From positions 1-35,052 of the forward strand of contig DAXETY010000090.1 of NCBI GenBank assembly GCA_051155755.1: a stretch of DNA of 35,052 nt, given 5' to 3'. Under the pieces are notes generated by a model. That model did not search any database and was not told the DNA's origin. It was given only the letters and a program-made list of their open reading frames with translations. Positions within the stretch are counted from its first letter, which is position 1; the number at the start of each line of letters is the position of its first letter. This stretch comes from DAXETY01 sp051155755 (GTDB lineage Bacteria > Desulfobacterota > Desulfobacteria > Desulfobacterales > SG8-13). The position numbers and the translations under genes were made by a program. Shown here one piece after another: positions 23,915 through 32,632 of the stretch.

Positions 23915-24047
23915 AGTCAACAACCACCCGCGAAGCGGGTGGCTTGAATATTCTTCCTGCGGCCCTCGCCGCTGGCAAGAAAAGACAGAAGCACGGTTGT
24001 GCTTCGATGTCGAAATTGCCGTAGCACCCGGTTTGGGCAAGAATCAA
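23915..24047 (+). repeat. Four-hairpin intergenic repeat, copy C
   Basis: The first hairpin (CCACCCGC/GCGGGTGG) and the third (GAAGCAC/GTGCTTC, GGTT loop) are perfect. The second is imperfect (TTCTT...AAGAA). The left arm of the fourth is lost, leaving TAGCACCCGG. The copy ends GGGCAAGAATCAAC, and the stop codon of the acetyltransferase gene (24044-24046) lies inside this end. It fills most of the gap upstream of the photolyase operon. Confidence 0.83.
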
Positions 24048-24538
24048 CTCGATTTATCCGACTGCACGCATCCGGCTGGAATCGGTGGTCGAATCCGGAT
24101 GCAATAGCTGAAGCCGTGGCGTTCGAAACCCAACGACTCGTAAAATCCATGGGCCGGATGCCGTTTGAGGTTGGAGGACACCACAACCTTGTAACACCCT
24201 TTGTGGCGGCATTGCTGCAGGGCGTGTCGCATCATCGCGGTTCCGATGCCGCGGCCCTGCCGGTGCGGGTCGACCGCGACATCTTCGATCACCGCCGAGG
24301 GCGCGCCCATGTGGCCCAGGTTGTCCATGATGAGCAGCGCATAGGTGCCGACAATCTGATCTTCGACAACGGCTACAAAGAGATTGTAGTCTGGATAGCG
24401 CCGGATGCGGTGGAAAATCCGTTCGGCCTCGGTCCGCGCAAGTACCTGTCCGTCATCCAGATCGGGCTGCGCGTAGAGCTGCAATATGGCCCCAAGGTCG
24501 GCCGCCGAGGCCTTACGGCAAGAACACGAATTCTTCAT
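24044..24538 (-). CDS. GNAT-family N-acetyltransferase
   Basis: This 164-residue protein carries the GNAT core: an N-terminal strand and helices, IEDVAVDPHRQGRGIGTAMMRHAL (about 88-110) with the acetyl-CoA loop RQGRGIG, and the late AHGFYESLGFERHGFSY. The substrate cannot be told from sequence. ATG 24538 overlaps the stop of the CDP-alcohol phosphatidyltransferase gene by four bases, so the two are co-translated. The last few residues (QSDKSS) and the stop are close to or inside repeat copy C, so the C-terminus may have been altered by the repeat. Confidence 0.9.
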   Translation of the reverse strand: MKNSCSCRKASAADLGAILQLYAQPDLDDGQVLARTEAERIFHRIRRYPDYNLFVAVVEDQIVGTYALLIMDNLGHMGAPSAVIEDVAVDPHRQGRGIGTAMMRHALQQCRHKGCYKVVVSSNLKRHPAHGFYESLGFERHGFSYCIRIRPPIPAGCVQSDKSS

Positions 24539-25098
24539 TTGCCTTGAATCCTTTTGACATGCCAGAGGGATTTCACATTGCCCTGCAACGCAGCAAGGTG
24601 CCAGGTGATCAGTACTTCCTCACAGGCCACGATCGACTGCAGCACGGCTGCAAAACGAAACAGCCCGGGTTCCTCGGTGGTGAACCAGACCAGAACGGCC
24701 ACGCTCATCACCACCGCGGCGATTTTGGCCGCCCAGGTATGATAGCTCGGCAGGCGGTGAAATTTCAGCAATCCCGCGGTAATGGGTATCAGGTAGGCCG
24801 CCACGACCATCCCCACAAAAAAGATTTCCTTTTGCAACAGCTCCGGCCACAGCCACCAGGCACAAAGCGGCACGGTCAGGTAGGTGGCCATATCGCCCCA
24901 GCTGTCCAGGCGGGTGCCCAGGTCCGAGGTGTAATATAGTCTTCTGGAAACAAAGCCGTCGACGGCATCGGACAGCAGGGAAGCGGCCAGCGTACCCAGG
25001 AACCAGTATTTATGACCCGTCCAGGCAAACCCCAACAGGAAGGGTGCGGCAATCAGCCGAAATCCGCTCAACAGGTTGGGAATTGCTTTTTTCATCAT
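24535..25098 (-). CDS. CDP-alcohol phosphatidyltransferase family protein
   Basis: This 187-residue integral membrane enzyme should transfer a phosphatidyl or related group from a CDP-alcohol to an acceptor alcohol, as in phospholipid synthesis. The family motif D-x2-D-G-x2-A-R-x8-G-x3-D-x3-D is seen in DAVDGFVSRRLYYTSDLGTRLDSWGD (about 43-68), with serine in place of the usual alanine before arginine. About five or six hydrophobic spans follow. It resembles PgsA-like proteins but lacks enough detail for a named substrate. The ATG at 25098 has no clear ribosome site. It is followed by a GNAT gene with a four-base overlap. Confidence 0.9.
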   Translation of the reverse strand: MMKKAIPNLLSGFRLIAAPFLLGFAWTGHKYWFLGTLAASLLSDAVDGFVSRRLYYTSDLGTRLDSWGDMATYLTVPLCAWWLWPELLQKEIFFVGMVVAAYLIPITAGLLKFHRLPSYHTWAAKIAAVVMSVAVLVWFTTEEPGLFRFAAVLQSIVACEEVLITWHLAALQGNVKSLWHVKRIQGK

Positions 25099-25153
25099 AC
25101 ATTAGGATGGCGCTTCCTCATCGCGCTGTCAATTTCGCCCGTTAGGGTAGGGT

Positions 25154-25357
25154 CTATTCGAAGTGAATCGGGACATCGCCGAAGCGCCGCATCCAGATGT
25201 CGACAAAGGCATCGAATTCGACTTTGCGACTGATATTTTCGAAGTAGATCTGTGGGAATCCTGGCTGGTGCCGAATGCAACCAGCAGAATGCCGGCTTTT
25301 TGCGGTACTTTTTGACCGTGGCCGACGGATGCAGGGCCGCTGGCCGCAATCGAGCCG
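25154..25357 (-). pseudogene. Frameshifted N-terminal remnant of a cbiK-type cobaltochelatase
   Basis: On the minus strand, one frame (25357 to 25261) reads an Ala/Gly-rich stretch, then GHGQKVPQKAGILLVAFGTS. This matches the start of exported CbiK-type sirohydrochlorin cobaltochelatases. A second frame, shifted near 25258, continues PQIYFENISRKVEF (25255-25214), which matches the next FENIxxKV segment. It then ends with a stop at about 25151. About 65 of some 270 codons remain. No intact start is visible, and the remnant lies between the alcohol dehydrogenase stop (25360) and the phosphatidyltransferase gene. The identification rests on recalled family motifs. Confidence 0.5.
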
Positions 25358-25359
25358 CA

Positions 25360-26562
25360 TCAACACTTGCCGCGAATGGCCCACCGAAACAACCGTTCCA
25401 TTCCCGGAGAATCCAGCGGAACCGGGTTGGTCCCGGCATTGGCATCGGCCAGGGCCCGCTCCACCAGACCGGGAATGTGTTCCGTGCGCACCCCCAGTTC
25501 GCTCAGGGTGGCGGGCAGTCCCAGTTCCAGACGCAGGTCCAGGGTCCAGTCGATGACCCCCTGGTAATCGTAGCGCGGCAGGTCCAGAAAGCGTGCCACC
25601 TCGGCCATTTTGGCCTTGATGCGTCGCTGATTGAACCGCAGGACGTAGGGCATCACCGCTCCGATGGTACGGCCGTGGTGCGTCTTGAAGACCGCGCCCA
25701 CGGCATGGGCCATGGCGTGCATGGCCCCCAGTCCCTTTTCAAAAGCGATGGCGCCCATGATCGAAGCGGCCATGGTATAGACACGGGCCTGAATGTTGCG
25801 CTGTTCGTAAAAGGCCACCGGCAGCCAATCCTTGATGTAGCGAATCCCCTGCAGCGCAATGGCATCCAGCATGGGGCTGAAACCGGGATTGCACAGGGCC
25901 TCCAGGTTGTGCGACAGCGCGTCCATACCCGTTGCGGCGGTCAGAAAAGGAACCAGGCCGCGGGTCAGAGCGGGGTCGGCGATGACAATCCGCGGCAGCA
26001 GGTCCGGATGAAAGAGGCTGCGCTTGGCATGGTGCTCCGCATCGGTGATCACCGCGGCGGCATCCACCTCCGATCCGGTGCCGGCGGTGGTGGGAACGGC
26101 GATAATCGGCGGAATGAGACCTGTGCGAATGCGGAGCGGCTTCGCACCGTTGCGAAAAACAAACTCCAGGATTCGGTTGGGTCCCACGGCAAATGCCAGG
26201 GCAACGGCTTTGCCGGCATCCAGGGAGCTGCCGCCCCCCAGGGCGATGATCCCGTCATAGCCGCCTTCCAGAAAGGCGCGGGCACCGTCGGCAATGCAGG
26301 CCGTGTCCGGATCTGCGGTAATGCGGGAAAAAACGGCCGTTGCGATATCCCGGGACCGGTTGGCATCCACGAGTTTGCGGACAATCGAGCGCCGCTCCAT
26401 GCCGGGATCGGTCACGAGCAAGGGCTGCCGCATGTCCAGGCTTCGGCAGGCATCGGGCAGTTCGTTTACGCGACCCACGCCGAAACGGATTTCGGTGGGA
26501 TGCTTCCAGTCGGCCCGCAGGCTGTTGACGCGCTTCCTGACACGGGAGGTGCCGTTATGCAA
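25360..26562 (-). CDS. Iron-containing alcohol dehydrogenase
   Basis: This 400-residue cytoplasmic NAD(P)-dependent enzyme of the type III (Fe-ADH) family interconverts alcohols and aldehydes or ketones. The nucleotide site GGGSSLDAGKAVAL (109-122) and PTTAGTGSEVD (157-167) are typical. The metal ligands are visible as D214 and H218 (GMDALSHNLEA), H282 (GAMHAMAHAVG) and H296 (THHGRTIGAVMPYVLRF). The start is TTG 26562, backed by GGAGGG seven bases upstream; an in-frame ATG is absent nearby. It follows the aldehyde dehydrogenase gene by 36 bases, so the two form an operon that could take an alcohol to the acid. The substrate is unknown. Confidence 0.94.
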   Translation of the reverse strand: MHNGTSRVRKRVNSLRADWKHPTEIRFGVGRVNELPDACRSLDMRQPLLVTDPGMERRSIVRKLVDANRSRDIATAVFSRITADPDTACIADGARAFLEGGYDGIIALGGGSSLDAGKAVALAFAVGPNRILEFVFRNGAKPLRIRTGLIPPIIAVPTTAGTGSEVDAAAVITDAEHHAKRSLFHPDLLPRIVIADPALTRGLVPFLTAATGMDALSHNLEALCNPGFSPMLDAIALQGIRYIKDWLPVAFYEQRNIQARVYTMAASIMGAIAFEKGLGAMHAMAHAVGAVFKTHHGRTIGAVMPYVLRFNQRRIKAKMAEVARFLDLPRYDYQGVIDWTLDLRLELGLPATLSELGVRTEHIPGLVERALADANAGTNPVPLDSPGMERLFRWAIRGKC

Positions 26563-26598
26563 TGTCGCCCTCCTTCTGCCGGCTCGGGATCAGCGGTG

Positions 26599-28047
26599 TT
26601 AAAGCCGGATGGCCACGTTCTTGGTCTGCACGTAGTTCAGCAACGCTTCCTGGCCCTTTTCCCGTCCGAATCCGGATCTTTTGGTACCGCCGAAGGGGGT
26701 TTCCACTCCGCCGGCGAACCACTGGTTGACAAATACCTGGCCGGCCACCAGCTGCCGAGCCGTCCAGTGGGCGCGCTGGAGGTCGCCGGTGTACACGCCG
26801 GCCACCAGACCGAAATCAGTGCCGTTGGCCAGGGCCACGGCCTCCTCCGGGGTTTCGAAGGACAAGACGCAAAGAACCGGGCCGAAGACCTCTTCGCGGG
26901 CAATTTCCATGTGCGGGTTCACGCCCGAGAACACGGTCGGCGGGAAAAAGTAACCCGGCCGATCGGCAACCCGCTGTCCGCCGGCAACCGCAACGGCCCC
27001 GGCATCCTGAGCCCGCCGGCAAATGGCCTCGACCCTGTCGAGTTGACCGGCCGAAATCAGGGGGGTTACGTCGTGATCGTCGATGCCCGGGCCCACGGAA
27101 AGTTTCTGGATGCGCCGCAGCACCCCTTCCAGCAGGTCGTCATAAACGGCGGTGTGCACGATCAGGCGCGATAAAATGGAACAAATCTGTCCGGCGTTGG
27201 CAAATGCACCGCCGATGACGTCATCGGCAACGGCATCCAGATCCGCATCCGGATAGACCACGCCGGCCGACTTGCCGCCCAGCTCCATGATCGCCGGAAT
27301 CACCCGCTCGGCCGTCTGGCGCAGGATTGCCTGACCGGTGGGCACCGAACCGGTGAAAACAACGTGATCAACCCCCGGATGGCCCACCAGGGCCTGGCCC
27401 ACTTCGCTGCCGGGGCCGCAGAGGATGTTGATTACCCCTTCGGGCACCCCGGCCCGCTGGCAGGCCTCGCCCAGCAGACAAACACTCAGGGGACACAACA
27501 CCGGGGCTTTGACCACCACCGAGTTGCCGGTGGCCAGCGCACAGGAGACCGATCGCGCCGCCAGCTGCAGCGGAAAATTCCAGGGGACCACCTGGGCCGA
27601 CACGCCGTAGGGTTCCAGTACGGTGTAATCCACATATCCTTCCCCCAAAGGAATGGTCCGTCCTTCGAGTTTGTCGGCAATCCCACCGTAATAGCGGAAA
27701 TAGCGGGCGGACTCGGCCGCCTGGACCCGGGCCTCTGAGATTCGCTTGCCGTTGTCCAGGCACTCGGCCAGAGCGATTTCCTCGGTCAATGCTTCGAGTT
27801 CAACGGCGATCCGAAACAGCAAATCCATGCGCGCCGCCGGCTTCAGGTGGCGCAGCACGCCCGCGTCAAACGCCTTGCGGGCGGCCTGCACGGCCCGATC
27901 CACATCCTCGACCTCGGCCCGGGAGATCTCGGCCAGCGGCGCGGCCGTGGCCGGATTTTCCAGCTCAATTCGACGATCCCGGGCGCCGACGGCCCAGCGG
28001 CCGGCAATGTAGTTTTTCCAAAAGGGGCGAATGGCGGGCGATGGCAT
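26599..28047 (-). CDS. NAD(P)-dependent aldehyde dehydrogenase
   Basis: This 482-residue enzyme of the ALDH superfamily oxidises an aldehyde to the acid. The catalytic residues are present: N157 in PWNFPL, K180 in VVVKAP, E255 in MELGGKSAG and C289 in AFANAGQICSILSRL. The conserved FTGSVPTG and the C-terminal PFGGTKRSGFGREKG (near the end) are also clear. It is close to betaine/succinate-semialdehyde-type ALDHs, and the real substrate is not determined. Start ATG 28047. It is the first gene of an operon with the iron alcohol dehydrogenase. A divergent flavin oxidoreductase lies 460 bases away, across a gap holding repeat remnants. Confidence 0.94.
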   Translation of the reverse strand: MPSPAIRPFWKNYIAGRWAVGARDRRIELENPATAAPLAEISRAEVEDVDRAVQAARKAFDAGVLRHLKPAARMDLLFRIAVELEALTEEIALAECLDNGKRISEARVQAAESARYFRYYGGIADKLEGRTIPLGEGYVDYTVLEPYGVSAQVVPWNFPLQLAARSVSCALATGNSVVVKAPVLCPLSVCLLGEACQRAGVPEGVINILCGPGSEVGQALVGHPGVDHVVFTGSVPTGQAILRQTAERVIPAIMELGGKSAGVVYPDADLDAVADDVIGGAFANAGQICSILSRLIVHTAVYDDLLEGVLRRIQKLSVGPGIDDHDVTPLISAGQLDRVEAICRRAQDAGAVAVAGGQRVADRPGYFFPPTVFSGVNPHMEIAREEVFGPVLCVLSFETPEEAVALANGTDFGLVAGVYTGDLQRAHWTARQLVAGQVFVNQWFAGGVETPFGGTKRSGFGREKGQEALLNYVQTKNVAIRL

Positions 28048-28090
28048 GATACCTGCTCCGGAAAGTCTAAAAACTCATTGCACGAAACGA

Positions 28091-28118
28091 AATTGAGCGA
28101 TTGTCGAGGTCGCCGCAG
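28091..28118. repeat. 28-base repeat, near-identical to 18303-18330
   Basis: Begins AATTGAGCGATTGTCGAGG and ends CGCCGCAG, with two differences from the copy upstream of msrAB. It directly abuts the reversed partial four-hairpin repeat, so the two may be parts of one composite element. Confidence 0.7.
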
Positions 28119-28156
28119 CAAGAATATTCAAGCCGCTTCGCGCGTAGTTGTTGACT
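28119..28156 (-). repeat. Four-hairpin repeat, copy D (partial, reversed)
   Basis: On the minus strand it begins AGTCAACAAC, keeps CGCGAAGCGGCTTGAATATT and ends in a CTTGCTGCGGC stretch similar to copy C. The first stem has lost bases and no longer pairs perfectly, and hairpins two to four are absent. Confidence 0.7.
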
Positions 28157-28507
28157 CCAAGGTGGCGGCAGACCGCGATCTGCGAATAACCTGCTTAATT
28201 ATATACGATTTGAATCGATTTGGAAATGATTGTCACGGCACGACAGGACCATGGGTAACCCCCGAGCATCCGGTAGAGCCGGCAACCGCGTCCATTTACC
28301 GCCGGCGCATCCGCCCGATTGCGGCTCAAAGATCGAAATACTTGCAGACCGTATGCCTGGAATTTGGATCTGGTATCTATCGATTCGAAAAATACCGTTT
28401 TTCCCCCATGTATCCTGGCGCACTTCATTAGAAAATTCATCGCATAAGCATTTCATCTCAAATGCAAAAAGATTCTGAAGCCTGAAATACGGCGTGGGGA
28501 GGATAAA
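28157..28507. other. Intergenic region between divergent ALDH and flavin oxidoreductase genes
   Basis: I see no gene that I can support here. Two short open frames on either strand lack ribosome sites and family features. A strong GGGGAGGA site ends the region just before the ATG at 28508. A promoter must lie here for the plus-strand gene, but no convincing -35/-10 pair stands out. Confidence 0.4.
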
Positions 28508-29908
28508 ATGTTGAATGAAACCGCAATCAATGCGTTTTCCGAAAGCCTTCGCGGAAGCTTGGTACAACCGCATGATCCAGATTATGATGAAGCCCGGACG
28601 CTCTATAATGCAATGATCGACAAACATCCGAAATTCATCGCCCGGTGCGCCGATGTCGCGGATGTCATCGCATCGGTCCGGTTCGGTCGCGAGCAGGGGC
28701 TCGACACGGCCATTCGGGGCGGCGGTCACAGTGGTCCCGGCCTCGCCTCCGTTGACGATGGACTGGTGATCGATCTTTCCGGCATGAAAGGCATCCGCGT
28801 CGACCCTGAGAAGCGTACCGTGCAGGTGGAACCGGGCAATGCCTGGGGAGACGTGGACCACGCCACTCACGCTTTCGGGCAGGCAACGGTAAGCGGAATT
28901 ATCGCCAGCACAGGCGTCGGAGGGTTGACCCTCGGCGGCGGACACGGCTACCTGACACGCAAATATGGTCTGACCATCGACAACCTTCTGGCCGCCGACG
29001 TCGTTTTGGCGGACGGCCGACTGGTGCATGCGAGCGCAGACGAAAATCCGGACCTGTTCTGGGCACTGCGTGGCGGTGGCGGAAATTTCGGGGTTGTGAC
29101 CTCCTTTCTGTTTCAGACCCATCCGGTCCATACCGTATACGGAGGTCCCATCATCTGGCCGATTGACCAGGCCGATGAACTGATTCGATGGTACCGGGAT
29201 TTTATCCAGCAGGCGCCAAGAGACTTATACGGCTGGTTCGGCTTCCATCGGGTACCGACCGGCTCGCCGTTTCCGGAAGCGTTGTACGGAAAACACGGCT
29301 GCGTCATGAACTGGTGTTACACCGGACCGCTGGAACACGCGGAGGAAGTTTTCGAGCCGATCCGGACGCTGGGCGCACCGGTGTTGGACATGGCGGAAAC
29401 GCGGCCGTATCCGGAACTGCAGAGCATGTTTGACCAGATTTTCTATCCACCGGGTCTGCAGTGGTACTGGAAGGCCGATTTCGTCAAAGAAATCGGTGAT
29501 GCGGCCATCGATCGACACAAAGAATTCGGGTCGGCGCTGCCGACGGAGCGTTGCACCATGCACCTTTACCCCATCAACGGGGCCGTTCACGAAGTGGGCA
29601 AAAACGATACGGCTTTCAGCTACCGTGATGCGACCTGGTCGCGGGTGATCGTCGGCGTGGATGAAGATCCGGCCAACGCCGAGCGCATCCGCAAATGGGC
29701 CCGGGAATACTGGGAAGCTTTGCACCCTTACGCCGCCGGCGGCGGTTATGTCAATTTCATGATGGAAGAAGGAGCCGATCGCATCGAGGCCACCTATCGC
29801 GACAATTATGCGCGCCTCCGGCAGGTCAAGGCCAAGTACGATCCCGAAAACTTCTTTCACGTGAACCAGAACATCGAACCGGCATCCCAGGCAAGAATCC
29901 GGACATGA
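28508..29908 (+). CDS. FAD-binding oxidoreductase of the berberine-bridge (BBE) type
   Basis: This 466-residue flavin oxidase/dehydrogenase has a PCMH-type FAD domain (about 35-215), with RGGGHSGPGLAS carrying H74, the usual covalent FAD site. It is followed by STGVGGLTLGGGHGYLTRKYG, where bicovalent members have a cysteine and this protein has valine, so single attachment is expected. The C-terminal BBE segment YVNFMMEEGADRIEATYRDN...KYDPENFFHVNQNI is intact. Substrates in the family range from sugars to aromatic alcohols and cannot be told here. Start ATG 28508 with GGGGAGGATAAA just before. It stands alone, divergent from the ALDH/ADH operon and convergent with the phospholipase D-like gene. 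Confidence 0.93.
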   Translation: MLNETAINAFSESLRGSLVQPHDPDYDEARTLYNAMIDKHPKFIARCADVADVIASVRFGREQGLDTAIRGGGHSGPGLASVDDGLVIDLSGMKGIRVDPEKRTVQVEPGNAWGDVDHATHAFGQATVSGIIASTGVGGLTLGGGHGYLTRKYGLTIDNLLAADVVLADGRLVHASADENPDLFWALRGGGGNFGVVTSFLFQTHPVHTVYGGPIIWPIDQADELIRWYRDFIQQAPRDLYGWFGFHRVPTGSPFPEALYGKHGCVMNWCYTGPLEHAEEVFEPIRTLGAPVLDMAETRPYPELQSMFDQIFYPPGLQWYWKADFVKEIGDAAIDRHKEFGSALPTERCTMHLYPINGAVHEVGKNDTAFSYRDATWSRVIVGVDEDPANAERIRKWAREYWEALHPYAAGGGYVNFMMEEGADRIEATYRDNYARLRQVKAKYDPENFFHVNQNIEPASQARIRT

Positions 29909-29977
29909 TTCCCCTTGAGCACCCGGGCAGGGGCGATCATCGGCAGACAAAAAAACCCTGCAACCGTTAAAATCTGT

Positions 29978-31570
29978 TTAGAGCATCGATTCGAAAAGAC
30001 CGCCGAATTCCTTGCGGAGTTTATAGAGGGCATCGGTGGGTTCCTGAAACTCATCGGCTTGCTGGGAGGTGACCCGGCGACTGTAGGCCAGATCGTTTTC
30101 ATAAAACATCTGCGCCAGTTCGGCCGACAGAACCTCGCTTTCGAAGACCACGGCGGTTTCGCTGTTGAGCTTCTCGCTTCTCGGGTCCAGGTTATAGGAC
30201 CCGACCAGCGCATAGCGCCGGTCAAAGACAGCGTACTTGGCGTGGATGGTGCCCTCGGTTTGCCGGTCCTGATCGTACCGCCAGCCGTGCCATTCCCAGA
30301 TCTGGATGCTCCCGCCATTGCCTCCGATGCCCGGTTCTGCATTCATCGACAGGATGTTCTTGTAGTACCCCCGGCCGACCATGGTCAGTTCGGGCAAATC
30401 GTTGGTTTCAGGGCTGTTGGTGAGAATCATGACGCGCACGCCCCGTTTGACCGCATCTCCGACCAGATCGACGAAGTCGGCCGATGGGATGAAATAAGCA
30501 TTGCAGATGAGAATCTCCTGCCGGGCATGTTCGAACAGTTTGCGATAGGCCTGCCGGATGTAGGATTCCCCCAGCCGGGGGCGGTTGTGAAAAAACCGGC
30601 TGCGTGCATCGACATAATTCAACTCGAGTCTCGTCCGGGCCATTCTTTCGACCCGCTCGACCCGCTCGGCGTCTGTGGTGTAGCCGATCGATAATTTTCC
30701 GACTTTATCCAGAAAGTCCCGGGTCGCCTGCCAGTAGATATCGGTGTTCAATGCCCCCCGGCTCTCTTTAATCGCGAGAAAATGCCGGTAATTGCGGTCG
30801 AAGGCCGCAACCATGTCGGCGACAATGCTTCCCCTGACAATGATGTCCTGGTCCCGCCAGAAATCCTCTGGATCGGACGGGTCTACCCGAAAATACTCAT
30901 TGGCGATGTTCAATCCGCCCGCGACGGCCGCGGCCTGGTCGGTTTCCCCGTCGATGATCCACAATTTTTCGTGGTAGCGGTGATTCGGCGCTTCGGGATC
31001 CCGGGCAGGAGAAAGAAACGGTATCGGCACCTCGTTAAGCCACTCCAGATACAAAGACTCGTAGCCCTGGATCTCGATGCCATGCTGCTTCAGATCGAAA
31101 TACATCCACTGGGTCTGCAACCCGAGATTGGAAGGCGCATCCACGATCACCCGGACATCCAGCCCCTCGGACTTTTTTTGCTTCAGGATTTCGGCGATGT
31201 GAAGTCCGGATTCGTCGCCGGAAAAAATCAGTGCCTGAATCCGTATGGAGGATTCGGCTTTTTCCAGCAGTTGGACCCGCGCGGCAAAGGAAGCCTCGCC
31301 GTTTTTCAGCACGGCGATTTGAGTGGACGGCGGGCTGTGAACCATATAAAGGCCCTGGCGGCCCACCTGGTCAATCGGGCTTCCGGCAAATTCCTGCGAC
31401 GGTCTGAACACCGGGGCCGGACGATCGGCCGGATCGATGGCCGCCAGCGGCGGCATGGAAGGGATTTGCCCTCCGCCGGGGGGACCCGTCTTCAAATCGT
31501 TTTTTGGCGAGCAGCCCAGCAGCATTGCTGCCACCAGGAGTCCGATGAAACCTCGCTGACATATGTTCAT
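29978..31570 (-). CDS. Phospholipase D-family lipoprotein (cardiolipin-synthase-like)
   Basis: This 530-residue protein has a lipoprotein signal ending in LLGC (C20). Two HKD catalytic motifs are present: H200, K202 and D207 in HEKLWIID, and H443, K445 and D450 in HAKYAVFD. The second is followed by the typical GSYNLDPRSEKLNSE. Such enzymes transfer or hydrolyse phosphatidyl groups, and a lipobox places this one in the envelope, unlike the membrane-spanning Cls synthases. It is the last gene of an operon with a TAXI binding protein (30-base gap) and an LssY-domain lipoprotein. A role in envelope lipid turnover is an inference. A periplasmic nuclease is the alternative. Confidence 0.92.
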   Translation of the reverse strand: MNICQRGFIGLLVAAMLLGCSPKNDLKTGPPGGGQIPSMPPLAAIDPADRPAPVFRPSQEFAGSPIDQVGRQGLYMVHSPPSTQIAVLKNGEASFAARVQLLEKAESSIRIQALIFSGDESGLHIAEILKQKKSEGLDVRVIVDAPSNLGLQTQWMYFDLKQHGIEIQGYESLYLEWLNEVPIPFLSPARDPEAPNHRYHEKLWIIDGETDQAAAVAGGLNIANEYFRVDPSDPEDFWRDQDIIVRGSIVADMVAAFDRNYRHFLAIKESRGALNTDIYWQATRDFLDKVGKLSIGYTTDAERVERVERMARTRLELNYVDARSRFFHNRPRLGESYIRQAYRKLFEHARQEILICNAYFIPSADFVDLVGDAVKRGVRVMILTNSPETNDLPELTMVGRGYYKNILSMNAEPGIGGNGGSIQIWEWHGWRYDQDRQTEGTIHAKYAVFDRRYALVGSYNLDPRSEKLNSETAVVFESEVLSAELAQMFYENDLAYSRRVTSQQADEFQEPTDALYKLRKEFGGLFESML

Positions 31571-31600
31571 GACAAAATCCGCCTCGAGAGAATCTCCGAA

Positions 31601-32632
31601 TTATTGGATCAACCCGATTTCTGCATAGTACCTGTGTGCACCGGAATGCAGGGGGGCAGTGAGTCCCTCGAGCATGCCCTCCCTGGTCAGGTTGGAAAAA
31701 GCCGGGTGCTGGCGGCGAAACACCTCCAGGTTCTCGAAGACTTCCTTGGTTAGCGCATAGACCACGTCCGCCGGCACCCGGCTGGACGTGCACAGGGTGG
31801 CAATCACGCCGAAGGTGGCCACCGGCGCCGGATCGGCAGCCTCCGGATAGAGTTGCGACACCGGAATCACGGAATGCGCATACGGAACGTGGTCGGCCAC
31901 CAGTTGATCGATGGCAGGACCGGAAATCGGGATAATACGGGTCTTGCGTTGGTTGGCCAGCGCCCTGCGAACGGTATCGCTCGGATGCCCCACCGTAAAA
32001 AAATAGGCGTCGATGCGATTGTCCTGGAGGGAAGCCGGAGCCTCGGAGGCCATGACGTTTCGCACAATCAGGTCCCTGGTTGGATCGAAACCGACTGCCA
32101 CCAGGGCGTCGGTGACCGTCCGGTGCTGGCTGGAGCGGGGGTTGCCGATGCTGACCCGTTTGGCCTTCAAGTCTCCGATGGAATTGATCCCCGCATCCAA
32201 TGCGGCCACCAGGGTCACCAATTCATGGTGGAGACTGAACACGGACCGCAACTGCGTTTGCGGTCCCTTTTCGGCCCACTCGGCCAGCCCGTGAACCGCC
32301 TGGTATTGTTTGTCGGACTGGCTCAGGCCGAATTCCAGAAAGCCGGCCAGGATGGCATTCAGGTTAAAGGTCGATCCCTTCGTGGCTTCCACCGTGGCGC
32401 GGATGCCGTATTCGTCGCGCTTGTCGTTGAGTGTCCCGGCAATGGCCAGGCCGGCGGGGAAATAAACGCCGGAAACATCGCCGCCGCCGATGGTGATAAA
32501 GACATTTTCGGCCCGCAAATCGGCAGGGCCGGCGGTAACGCAAATGCCTGCGATGAAAACGGCAATCCAGATTCCGGTCGCCTGATTTACCGCTGTCTTC
32601 AAGAATTGCCGTATCATGGGGAACAATTTCAT
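31601..32632 (-). CDS. TAXI-family TRAP transporter solute-binding protein
   Basis: This 343-residue periplasmic protein has a signal peptide ending near PADLRA. It opens with the TAXI marker ENVFITIGGGDVSGVYFPAG, followed by the EATKGSTFNLNAILAGFLEFGLSQSD region and the later KRVSIGNPRSSQHRTV. TAXI proteins deliver solutes (often glutamate-like or organic acids) to fused TRAP permeases. No permease gene is in the operon or the window, so this protein is an orphan here and may serve a distant permease or a sensor. ATG 32632 overlaps the LssY-domain gene stop by four bases. Confidence 0.93.
   Translation of the reverse strand: MKLFPMIRQFLKTAVNQATGIWIAVFIAGICVTAGPADLRAENVFITIGGGDVSGVYFPAGLAIAGTLNDKRDEYGIRATVEATKGSTFNLNAILAGFLEFGLSQSDKQYQAVHGLAEWAEKGPQTQLRSVFSLHHELVTLVAALDAGINSIGDLKAKRVSIGNPRSSQHRTVTDALVAVGFDPTRDLIVRNVMASEAPASLQDNRIDAYFFTVGHPSDTVRRALANQRKTRIIPISGPAIDQLVADHVPYAHSVIPVSQLYPEAADPAPVATFGVIATLCTSSRVPADVVYALTKEVFENLEVFRRQHPAFSNLTREGMLEGLTAPLHSGAHRYYAEIGLIQ

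Noticed and set aside
25252..27174. 640-codon open frame on the plus strand opposite the dehydrogenase genes
   Set aside because: It is antisense to two clear enzymes with catalytic motifs, has low-complexity Gly/His/Gln-rich translation and no family features. High GC makes such long shadow frames common.
28195..28440. 81-codon minus-strand frame in the ALDH/flavin oxidoreductase gap
   Set aside because: No ribosome site, no recognisable motif, and it overlaps the likely control region of the plus-strand gene.
29920..29975. Terminator between the flavin oxidoreductase and the phospholipase D-like gene
   Set aside because: There is an A-run and a GCAGGG/CCCTGC pair, but the pair is far apart and encloses the run, so no proper stem with a trailing T-tract forms.
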